From positions 186,001-250,000 of the forward strand of contig JAJGOT010000473.1 in NCBI GenBank assembly GCA_022457155.1: a DNA stretch of 64,000 nucleotides, written 5' to 3'. How positions within the stretch are numbered: position 1 is the first letter of the stretch; each line of letters begins with the position of its first letter. Positions 26,301 through 38,300 of the stretch are shown piece after piece. Made by a program: the position numbers and the translations under genes. This DNA comes from Cladopsammia gracilis. Lineage: Eukaryota; Cnidaria; Anthozoa; Scleractinia; Dendrophylliidae. The notes under the pieces are model-generated. The model was not told the origin of the DNA. It did no database searches and saw only the letters and a list, made by a program, of their open reading frames with translations.

Positions 26301-29300
26301 TCATCAAGTCTGCTCGGGCGGGCAAATCAGCCGTTGCCACAAATAACATACATCGGACATTGATGTTTCCATCTGCACTGTTCGGTACATGTATTCCAGT
26401 AGCATTTAAAGCATTAAGCTTCTCGACAAGTGGGTTCAGGAATGTTAGCATGTTTGGATCTTGTTTATCGCAGTAGATGTATGCAGGAATAATAAACTTC
26501 TTTTTGAAGCGGTGTTCCTTTGGAAGCTCATTGATCATAATGTAAACGGGCCACAAGTGCCCAGCACTGGACGAAGAATATTTGTTGACTCCATCAGTGT
26601 TGACAGTAAACGAGATGTTGAATGTTTGTGAAAGAAAACCTCCAGGGTGTAAGAAATTTTTGTAGTCCAGTCCGTGGAAGATATCACGAATTTCTAAACT
26701 GCTTACCGCGCACTTTATCTGCTCTTTTCCTTTCTTCAATAAGTTTAAAAATTCTGAATCTCGAAAAAGATCTTTGATCTTCTCTTCGAAATGCAAATCT
26801 AAAAAACTCGACAAAGCTGCCCCGTCGCAACTGGCATTTGGGCATCTGTCTGCAACTTGCTGTAAACAGTTAGCACAGTAATTAATCTTTGCTGGTTCCT
26901 TGGACCCAAAATATTCTTTCATGAACAGTTTCATTCTATAAACTGACTGGAATGTTTTTTTACACGGCTCTCCAAGCAGAGCAGTTAGCAATCGAAGGAG
27001 ATCTGCCCAAGCTGCTTTACTCAAATTGTGCTTGAGAACAAAGCTGACAATTAAGACAAATGATAAAATTTTTGATATTTTGCTGCCTTGATAAAGCGGT
27101 TCCTCCTCGTCAGATTGCGTGGTTTCGTTTTCCTGATGTGGGTCCATCTCTTCTGGCTCTTTGTAATCTTCGCTTTCAGACTGGGAGGTACCATCCTCGC
27201 TGAATGACGATGATTCGTTACTTTGATCCGTCGAAGAAGTGGTATCGAGGGTAGGGTCGTCATCTTCAATGTCATCGAACGAACTCTCATTATCTGCATT
27301 CATGTCCATTTCCAGGTGGTCATCATTCTCGCTTGCTGTTTCGGAACCAGCAGGATCTTTTGAAACTTCGGACGATCCTTCCATGGTGGCATGGTATCTC
27401 TTAAGCTGCCTGCTAGGATTTTCTTGCTCTGTGAATGGTGTGTATTTCCTTTTCGGCCTGCCTTTAGTTTTTCTGTGGTAGTACTGAAGCTGTTTGGATT
27501 TCTTTTTTGTTACCCGAACTTTGCTTTGCATAGAAAGTAGCTGGTGTTCGTCTTCACTATCCGAACTTAAAGACGTGTTTTCATTGCTCGACGAGTCGCA
27601 AAAGTCATCCATACTGAACAACTAAAAAATAACCTGCAATCTTGCTGATGCTCTAAATCTGCTTCAACTGAACTGACTAAACAAACGACTTAGGAATTCA
27701 TGTAATGATAATAGCTACTCTGATCTGTCATCAGTGTTATTTACAGTCACGGAAAAGAATGTTTTTCCATGCTTCTGGGATTACATGGAGACGGATTCAC
27801 ACGATACTTTAAGGCATCAGACTTTAAAATTATTGAGAGGGAATGTATTGTTTTGAAATCACATCCACTGAGAAGCTCTGACTGAGAAAGATGGCGACGT
27901 GCTGTAGGTTAACTGTAATATCTGCTGATAAGATTCTTATTTTGTTTTCAATATTATTTTGGTGATTTTATTTCAACTGACTGAAAAAACACAAGTGAGT
28001 GTAATGATAATACTTGCTTGTCACCAGTTCCATTGACAGTCACGGAAAGGAATGTTTTTAAATCTTCACTTTTGATTGCGATTCACGCGATCCGATGAAT
28101 CAGTAATTCCGTATTGGAAAGAAACGCACAGCTTAAAAAACAAATCCAACGAAAAAATTCTACCAAATTCATGGTAAGGGATAATTCATTTGTGTACGGA
28201 GAAAAAAAAGTTGCTTTGTTTGTGAAATCGATATTGATACTACATTTAATTTACGATTGTCAACTTCGCGATTTAAGTGACTGCATAATTTGCATATCGG
28301 TTTACCCATCCTCCAATAAGAGGTCAACTGAAAAAGCGGGAGATTTGTAATCTTCTTTAGTCGGTTAGCATTATTCGGTCTTCAGTATCTTTCCGTTGTG
28401 TTAAGTAATACTAAGAATTATGGCAGTTTTTTATGCAGTAGAGTTTCCATTAGAAGATGCGAGGGGGCCTTACATTGTGCCAGAGAGCAGGGTAAAGGTG
28501 GAAAACGGATCTATCCGTGTTCTTTGGAGTGTCGTTGATGAACTGAATGGCGACTTGAAGGAAGTGTATTTTGAGGCCACAAGCCTTAGGGAAGGCACGA
28601 AGAAGGAGTGTGCCGACTTTGTCGATCATCTGAAAAAATCTCGAGAGGAGGCCGAAATTAGCAACAAAGGGGGAGTGAGGAGCCGCAAGAAACCATCAAA
28701 ATTTGATGACTATGACTCCCAAGATACGGATTGCCTAGCAGTAGCATCTGGCAAACCACCGGCAAAAAAGGCAAGAAAAACTCTGGAATTGTCGTTCAGT
28801 AATCCTGACCCTGAAGAACTTCAATTACTTGAGGAGTCAGAGCCTTTTGATCCTGAAACAGAAGGAACTGCCATTCTCAACAAGTGGAAGAAAAGGGCGC
28901 TGTCGGCGAGTGAGAAGAAAGCCAACGGTTCTTCCCGCCAAAACAGTAAAACGAACAAACATCAACCGCAAAATTCCGTCGACTCGGTGAAAAAACCCCA
29001 AAAGCCTAGAGTAAAGAAAACGGAACCAAAAGCAGAGGAAGATAAAATTAAATCGGCACAAAAGAAAGCGCGATCTGAAACTGCTGAATCCCAGTCAATC
29101 AATATTGGCAAAGCCATGTACCTAGAAATGAAGTTACTTCTACACGGGGACAATAACGACACACCAGCGGAGTTAACTATTTCTGTCGCGCCAGAAACGA
29201 CGTTCGAGGGCCTGAAAAACAAAATTGCTCAGACGACCAGAATATCGGCCAATAATCAGCTCCTGGTTGTGAAGGGAAAAGAGTGGGAAATGGAGAAGCA

Positions 29301-32300
29301 GGAACGAATATGCGACATCTGGTCGACCGATGACTTGGTGGCCATATTTGAAAAAGATGAACCATCAAGCGGTGAGTATAGAATCTCAAATGAGATTGAA
29401 GTGCAGTAAAATACAAATACTATTCGATTAACTTTTTATGGTACGTCAATACATATAACACGCATTCAGTGAAAATACCTGACTTATGACTGATGGTCAA
29501 TCAAATATAAGCAACACAGGAAACATTTCACTTTCAGAGTTCAGTTCGGAAAGGACTACACGTAGCATTTCTACCCTGGCTGATAGTGATGATGATGAGG
29601 TGGACGTTGAGGACGGTGACAATGATCTTCTTCCAAGCGATGGAACACAGAAAGAAATGCAAGGTGAGTGTATTGAGTTTAGGGATTAAATTAAGTAACC
29701 TTTCCGCCTCCAAAGGAAAAATTATTTATTTATGGTTTTAAAATAATCTTGGTGTAGTGCAGTTACACAATAATAAGTGATCACTTCTTTTTTGAAGTGA
29801 GTAAATTAAAAATGAATTAGTGGAAACACTCTAATGGCATTAATCGCGATCGGCAGAGTAAACTTCAACATGCAGTGTAGTTTTAAGAAGCAATTTTCGA
29901 TGTGAAACCCTGTCAGGCATATGTCGACTATATGTGTTAAATTGTCGGCCTTGTGTGACCAGCGTGACAGCTAATTCCCTACACATTTTGACATAACTTT
30001 ATGTTTAAATTGCCTTCCTCTCGTTGTTTTCAAACAGGCCGTAGGCGGACTTTCAGTTTAAATTTACACTGTGGCTATATGGCCGGTAACCGGTCAAGGT
30101 GTTGAAAACACTAAATGGCCGGCAGTTCTATATTCTCAGTAAATTTCACAAAATCGAAAAATTCCAGCTAATCTAAACTATCATATGTCGATTTAGAAAA
30201 GTCAAGCGATCCTGAAATGCTTTATAGATCTCAAGTCTAGTGTTTGGTTTACGCTGGGCTCAGAAGACGAAACCATGTTTTGTGACACTCAGAACTTTTT
30301 TCAGCTCGACTGCCGGTCAAGGTTTTCAAAACACTAAATGGCCGGCAGTTCTGTATTCTCGGTAAATTTCACAAAATCGAAAAATTCCGGCTAATCTAAA
30401 CTATCATATGTCGATTTAGAAAAATCAAGCGATCCTGAAATGCTTTATAGATCTCAAGTCTAGTGTTTGGTTTACGCTGGGCTCAGAAGACGAAACCATG
30501 TTTTGTGACACTCAGAACTTTTTTCAGCTCGACTGCCGGTCAAGGTTTTCGAAACACTAAATGGCCGGCAGTTCTATATTCTCAGTAAATTTCACAAAAT
30601 CGAACAAATCCAGCCATTCTGAACTATCATATGTCGTGATCCTGATCAAACGAGCCGGTTTTGTGGGATTTCTATATCACGAAACCATGTTTTTGCAGTC
30701 GAGCTGAAAAAAGTTCCAAGTGTCACAAAACATGGTTTCGTCTTCTGAGCCCAGCGTAAACCAAACACTAGACTGGAGATCTATAAAGCATTTCAGGATC
30801 GCTTGACTTTTCTAAATCGACATATGATAGTTTAGATTAGCTGGAATTTTTCGATTTTGTGAAATTTACTGAGAATATAGAACTGCCGGCCATTTAGTGT
30901 TTTCAACACCTTGACCGGTTACCGGCCACATAGCCACAGCGTTAAATTTATTTGCCACCCAAAACTCACTACAGAGTTCATCTATCGGTACCATATTTGT
31001 GTTCTTGAAAAATGCAATTTCTGTCCTTGAACTGAAGTCGTTAATTTTTTATCACAAAGGGGGAACGAATCCTTTATTAATAAACTTTAATACAAAGGCA
31101 AGAGAAGGCGTATTGGCGTGCGTACGGACGTAAATAGTTGCACCATGCACGCTTAACTTTTAACGCGAATTTATCCTTTCAAAACTTTCGCTTTCAGGTT
31201 GAAAAATAAACTTTGTTCGATTACTTCCAACTCCGTCTTTTCATACATGCGTTTAATATTTCATGAACTTTTTCTTTCACGGGGAACGACGAGAAAGATT
31301 TGCGATGGGCTTTGCCGCCAGAATGACGGGAAGATTTTCAGAATTTGTACTTTCTCAATGTTGTATATTTATTTGATACCCGTTACGTACACTTGAAGCG
31401 AATCGACTTTCTCGCCAAAACATTTTCAACGCTTAGCCAATTTCAATAAAAGAAATTGAATTATTGAAAGAAGAGAATACATTTCGTTTTCAACAAAAAC
31501 AATTTACTTTAACATAAAACCCAAATGACAAGGAAATTACGTTAAGTCTACGAATACGTGTTTGTCGGCGGCCGAGTCTGTCGTCGTTCATTTATTTATG
31601 CACGCAATTTTAGCAATTAGCCAACATTTCAAGTGGACACGCAAAATTGATGCGACAGTGGAAATCCACAGTTGAGAGCCTTTACTGTGGTCTACTCGCT
31701 TATAATAGGGATCCAGTTTAAGCAACTACGATGGCAACGTCATATAAAAAAAGAATCATGTCTTAACGGTATAGAAATGTTCAGTAATGCCTCAATTGCA
31801 AACAGAAACATGAAAAATTTGCCGTCGTGAGGCTGGTGGTTCGAATCGTATTTATCCAAAAACCCAAAAACTGGTCATTTCACTTTGCTGTTTTGCAGGA
31901 GATCAAGTCAGCTAAGAAATGTACAAAGAATAATATAACGCACGTGAAGTCTGAGCTATTAATTATACTGCTCATAAAGCAAACCTGCCGTCGTAGTTTG
32001 TTTCATTGCACATGATTGACAATGTTCCCTTCAACTGTTTCACTACATTAGTCTTACCTTTATACTACTTTCATGACAACAAAGCAATCCAGTCTTGATT
32101 TACCATTTCTGATGGCAACAACTTCACGGCTCAACAGCTATCAAACAACATTCACCGGCTATTTTCACGCACGTTTGTAGCCCGACACACTGAGCAAGTA
32201 TGATCGAGAACTCAAAGTACACAAAGGTGCACTGTATTTCACGGCTTGTTTATACACCGCACTCAATAAGAATAACAATTTAACATAATCCTGTTGACTG

Positions 32301-35300
32301 ATGAACTGACAGTAGCTAACTGAAAAAGACTTTGTTTTCATATCAGCTGCAGTGATGTCAATTGTGAAAATTATTTTATCAAGAAACTCTGAAAGTTGAG
32401 CAACTGGGTCATAATACCGAGTGGCTCTTGTTGGCTCGCGTTCCTTCGATGAAAACCGTACTCACTAAATGCTGTTATTGAAGACAATATTGTTGAAAGC
32501 CTCTAGATGTTTTTCTGACAGAATTACAAGATATATATATATATATATTTTTATCAAGAGCCAGACACAGGATGTTTTTGAAATAGATATTTAATATTTA
32601 AAAAGGTGACCTATTTGATGGGGATACACTCAAAAGGCAAAAGGTATATGTACTATATATATTTTTCTCAAGGAGCAATGTTTTTGAAAACGAGTGTATA
32701 TTTAATTATACATATAATTTATATTCTTAAAATAAACTTTTTTCTATTTGTTCAATTTTGAATGTGTTGGTTTTAATTTTGCTCCGCCAATTTCTTTAAC
32801 CCGTCCCTTATAGCCATAGTAGCAAGCAGCATCAATTTTTCAAGAATACAAGTTGAAACAAAAACCGGAAAAAAAAGCACTACATTTGATTAATTTTTCT
32901 TATTTTCAAATCACAGAGAAATAATTTTGCAGAGTTTGTCTACATTTAAATGTTGCTGCTTTTATAAAGTTAAATGTCTTTAATTATATTATGATTATTT
33001 ATATATCAGGGTATTAACATCCCTTTTTGTTTTTCTTAGCGACAACCACTGGCGATCTACAATCAAAGGTAGACAAACTGATTCAGCAGGTGTCCTTGAT
33101 GACGCACCAGATGGAACAGCTCAGGGCTGCCGTTAAGACCTTTGCAAAATGCAAGGTTTGTATCAAAAAGCACTATAAATCTGTACCTGTGGATGATGGC
33201 AACTGCATTCCTGAAGAGAGACAATCAACGGTCGCTAAGATTTCTCCAGCTCCAGCCCTAGTCCCAGCCCGGGCCCCAGCCCCTGTCGTACCATTTGTTA
33301 ATTCTGTGTCACCAAATCAAGAAAACAAGGCGAAAAGGCCCATTCAGAAGCAGAGTGGGGAGTCAGCAGAGGACACATGCACAATGCTGATTGGAGCTCC
33401 AAGCAGGGGAGTCTATGTTTCAAAGAAAAAAGTAGAGCTACTCCCTAAAAGCAGTACTCCAAAACTCTTTGCCCTCAAACTGTTTGAGCTTGTGTTTAAC
33501 AGGGAAGAGGCAAAACGAGGGAGCGTAGAAGGAAAAGGGGAGAAACTCTCTCAGCTGGACCCCAACCGAATCGCTGCTTTGAGAGAACAAACTGAAAGAA
33601 GATTCCCTGGCGACAACAACTTAAAGTGGGTTGAAATAAAGAAAGGTATCGATGAAAAATGTAGAATGGTACGCAACAACAGGTGTTTTGTTTGGGGAGG
33701 GGTAAACGTTAACATTCAGAAAGATTGAAGGGTAAAATTCCGGTTATATAATCCGGCATCCAAACAATTTATCTCGTTATTTTTTGATATTTTATAGTTT
33801 TAAAGAAACACAAACCTGAGTTGAGGCAGATAATAATTCATATATAAACAGTAAAACATATTAAGCTCTTCATGATATGGTATTGCTATTTAAAATATTA
33901 ATATGAGGCTGCGACTGTCATTAAAGCTGTAGAATCAATGACAATTATAACGACTAGCTGTTATAAAGATTATAAATTGCTAATTAAGCACACTGTTGTT
34001 CTTTAGGCTCATGCGATAAGTTGCAAGAAACTTTAAAGTACTTAGGTATTGTTTGTTGAAGTCACATCTAAGTTAAATTGTAGTTATTAACCTCTGGGAT
34101 CATGACATATCAATGTAAAAACCTGTAAACAAAATATATTAGGCAAGTTAGTTTGTTGTAAGTAACCGTATTATGTCAGTATGTTATTAAACCATGTCCA
34201 GAGATTATTGCAGATGTCTTTTTATTGCTTCTTTAACGCCGGGGAAAGTGGTTTTATACGTAAGGATTTTTTAAATCCTTGAACACCACAATTGTTAAGG
34301 TATGTGCCTTTAATATCTTTCTTCTATTGATTGTTAGTTTGGAACTTTAAATGAACACCATTTGCCGTTCCATGTTGCCGCAGTTTTGCAATAACACAGC
34401 TAAAATTTCTGTGATCACCAGAGATCACGTGTAGTATTGGAATAATTTTGAAGGTGTGATCACAGTCTTACCGTGATCACACCCCCTTTCCGTGATCACA
34501 CCATCATCATACTGTGATCACGCTTGAAATTCTTCTGACCTGTGATCACAAATTCTAGCGTGATCACGGTGTGATCACGCCGTGATCACGTGTAAAAAGT
34601 TTTTACCCGTGATCACAGCGTGATCACACCCTGTGATCACGCCCGTGATCACGCCGTGATCACGCCTTTATTTTTACTGGGGGGAAACTTCATGTAAATT
34701 ACGATCGCGCGAAAAATCGTGGCTTACGCTGGCGGGCAATAAACAACAAAAACTCCATAAGTTCCTTCGATGGCGAACGGCGATACCCCGAAAAAAACTC
34801 TCAAGGGAGGGAGAATTCCGAAAAGCGCGAATGATAACTGTAGATTGTGCTGTTTCTCTTTGAAAATTAAATACGGTGAATTTCAGAAACGCTGTGGCTA
34901 AATGCCCCGGCAGCCAGAAATTTTCACAAAATTTTCACTGAAAGGCTCTTTCAAAACTTTTGAGAGTATTCGATGTTCGTTTAGAAATGTCAAGCGATTC
35001 CCAAAATTATTTTGATTTTCAAGTTGACAAAATATCCAAGCTTGGGCATACTATAAGATCGCTATGGATTCGCTGTGGCTATATGGCCGGTAACCGGTCA
35101 ACCGAGACTCGTAGTCAGAAATTTTCACAGAATATCGACTGAACGTCTCACTCAAACCTCTTAAGAGTATTCAAAGTTCGTTTAGAAATGTCAAGCGATT
35201 CCCAAAATTATTTTGCTTTTCCAGTTGACGAAACATCCAAGCTTGGGAATACTATAAGGTCGCTATGTTCTCGACACTTGGAAAATTTCTTTAGACTGCC

Positions 35301-38300
35301 GGGCACGGTCTCAAATTAAATAGACTAATATGCCGAGTCGGCAGTGACAAATTTTCATAGAATATTTCGTCAACTAGAAAAGCAAAATAATTTTTGGAAG
35401 CGCTTGACATTTCTAAACGAACATCGAATACTCTCAAGAGGTTTGAAAGAGCCTTTCAGTGAAAATTTTGTGAAAATTTCTCACTGCCGGGCATATTTAA
35501 TCTATTTGAGACGCCACAGCGTTCTTCCATCTTCCATGGCAAGCACAAACATTGTGAAGATTAAACTCTTTCCAAAACCTGTAGGCAAAATGGCCATGAC
35601 GTCTCTTCCATAAAGTATTTTTTTACGGCTATTTCCTGCTCTTTCTCTCGTCGAATATTGAGAGATGCCAAAGCTTTTAACAACGCTTCGTCTACCATTT
35701 TGATTTTTGTTTTCGCGTGGCAACTGTCTCCCTTGGGAGATCGCATAACCATTTGATTGACGTGCTTACGATTTAGAACCAATCTGAACGGCCCGTACGC
35801 CGGCAAACCGGGCAGGCGGTTTCTCACGGCTTCGCCGCTCGAAACTCGAAACTCGCGAATTATCGCGCGCGCCAACAAAAAAACCGCCAGCTACGCAGGC
35901 TAAGTTCTCGTCGGTGCTGTAATTCTGTTATATTTACTGCATTCTTGCAGGAACTCTAAGAAATCGCAATCCTCAATGCAAGATGACGAACGGAATTTTA
36001 TTGCGTCTCTCCTCTTCGGTCGCTCATGAGTTTCCACGGATTGGTTAATTCTGTGTGGTTGGTTGGTTGGTCGGTTGGCAGTTACCTTGGTAATGGTAAC
36101 CAAATACCAATGGTACCCAAATAATAAGGTTACCAATGGTAACCAAATAATAAGGGATCTGACAAGACCGACTTGGACCCTTAACCTCATTTTATATGAT
36201 GCACAATGATTGACACCAGTCAATCATTGTGCACCACAAAGGTGTTGGGTTCCGTAATTTTGCGAGGACGACGTCTCTGTGTACCAGAAAATCAGAGAAG
36301 GTCTTTTTACGATAGGGTTGAGAAGGGTGCTAGCGCGCGTAAGTTGGTTTTTCGTCTTGGCAGTCTTCGGTCGAGATTTCGCAAAATCATTGGAAAAAAA
36401 AAAAACAGGAGACGCTTGAAGAAATATTTCCAAGGTTGTACGGTGTGCTTTGTGTACTTGGGAGTTTTCATGCTATCGCAAATGTTTCCCTCATGCTCAG
36501 ACGAATTTTGGAGGAGTTTATCATTTCTTCTCATTGGGGTAATAATCGTCCTGCTGAGTTTAAAGCTGCTTGAGGTTGAACCAAGAGAGAAGCGCAGACG
36601 GCCCCGTCCCCAAGAACACGACGAAAGGTCCGGTTAAAAAGGTAAGGTTATTTTACTAATCAAAGTCTTAGACCCAGAGGTAAAACATGTTTAAAAGAGA
36701 CATTTTTTTGTCGCAAGGTAACCAAATGAATTTGTGTTCGTCCATTCTGTGGATCTGAAAATAAGTAAGGCGCTGGTGCAAGTGCTGGAACCGACCACAG
36801 TGTAAATTATTCATAATCACCCTTGATGTTCTTTGGTCTACTTTGTTTTCTAGTTTTCATTTAGGACATATAGAGGACTACATAGAGCACTCTAAGAGGC
36901 TTTAAACTAACAGTTGATTATTTTATAGGCAAATCTTTGTTTACAATTTTTTCTTCATTAGTATGTTAGTATGCGTCCAAGTTTAACGAGTTCTTTTAAC
37001 TTTTGAAGTCAATTCGTATTTAGGGTTAGGGTTAGGGAACGTGAATCGGTATGCTACATGTATAATACATGTATCTAGACATACATCCTGTTTTAGAATC
37101 TATTTATAGACATGCAAATGAATAATACGCGCGTGACAATTGACCAAAAATTTTGCAGTTTTTGATGGCTGATATTTCCTTAAACATTTCCTGAAAAGAG
37201 CTAAAAATGACAAAGATAACTAAGTTTAACAAGCTCTTTCAGCTTTGTAAAGTGAATTCTTATTTAGCACGTGTCTTCTCGAGGTTAATTACACACTGTC
37301 AGAGACACGCCAGTGACTTGCAAACGCTCGTGACCTTACATACACGACGGTGATCGTATTTCCACTTTCTTTTTTTGCAGCAGTGGATGACTTCTTGACC
37401 TGAAGTTTGGAGCTACAACCGTTTGTTATTGTTCTTGTAGAAATCGCACTTTTCGTGTAATCAAATTTATTCTGATGCCAGTAGTTTATTGCGGACAGTT
37501 GCTTGCAAAATGGCATTACGTCAAGCAATTTTAGATTTTTGTGTCACAAATGAAGCTAAAGTTAGACAGAAATTGCCAAATGTAACGCAAGCTAGCCTTT
37601 GTGTTGAAAAATGTAGAGATGTAATGCTGCCACTGTGATTGTGAAAATAGCTTTTATTCAACGTTTTGAATGGAAAACTGACATTCGTCATTGTAATAAA
37701 ATTGAAAATACAAGACTTGTAACTTGTTCTTCTTTGCCTTGTGACTCAAAGGAGATAAGAAGTACAAAAATATGTACAACAATGCTTAGTAAGCATTCTA
37801 CTGAATCCTCCCACGAATTAAATTAGACAAAGGCCTTTTGATTAGAGGCTTGGAAGTTATACTGCACTCATACTTTTATCAGTGGTTCTCTAAAGGAAAA
37901 ATGTCATGTAAAAATATCCAAAGATAAAATTTTGGTTGAAAAGGGACTATCACAGCACATGTGGGAAAACTTCCCAAGTGGCTTTGAAATGTGAATTCCC
38001 TCTCTTGGGTTTCATGAAAACAAGACTTGAAACTTCTATGTTGTGTCTCTTTTTATAATTATTATTACTATTATTGCATTAATGAGTCTTGTGCGGCACC
38101 CACATTATACTTGTAATACAAATTATGCGCCAGAGCTCTTTGAAAATAAGTTTAAAGTTATGAAATGAGACCCTGGGAGTTAGAGCAGTGTCAAAACAGT
38201 TAAAAACACTATTTGACAAGAACATGATTAACATGTGAAAGGTTGTGTTACCCTTTTCTTATGCTGTTGACAGTTTGATCTGGCCTTCTACAGGCATTTC

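Larger units (their letters stand above)
23252..34681. mobile_element. CACTA/EnSpm-like element with tnp2 transposase and BEN-domain gene
   Basis: Length 11,430 bp. Ends read CCCCAGTAAAAATA and TATTTTTACTGGG. The empty site in the left arm (14112-14120, complement taataggaaac) corresponds here to taatGGG and GGGaaac, so the target duplication is 3 bp (GGG; AGG in the empty copy). The shift in mirror coordinates (11,433) equals the element plus 3. Two genes are transcribed outward from a shared 0.8-kb centre. Subterminal arrays hold 8 and 14 GTGATCAC palindromes. The terminus is not the canonical CACTA or CACTG, so the superfamily call rests on the transposase and the 3-bp duplication. Confidence 0.88.
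23152..35902. mobile_element. Mutator-like element, right arm, split by the CACTA insertion
   Basis: The pieces are 23152-23251 and 34682-35902. Ends, 9-bp duplication (AGTTCTCGT on this strand), helicase fragment and fold-back repeat (34889-35522) mirror the left-arm copy. The CACTA element lies about 100 bp from one end. Confidence 0.75.

Noticed and set aside
28114..28350. 78-residue frame upstream of the BEN gene
   Set aside because: No domain. It lies in the shared control region, with no splice donor in phase to the BEN exon.
23270..34663. GTGATCAC arrays as CRISPR
   Set aside because: Eukaryotic context, 8-bp palindromes, irregular spacing and no long direct repeats or cas genes.
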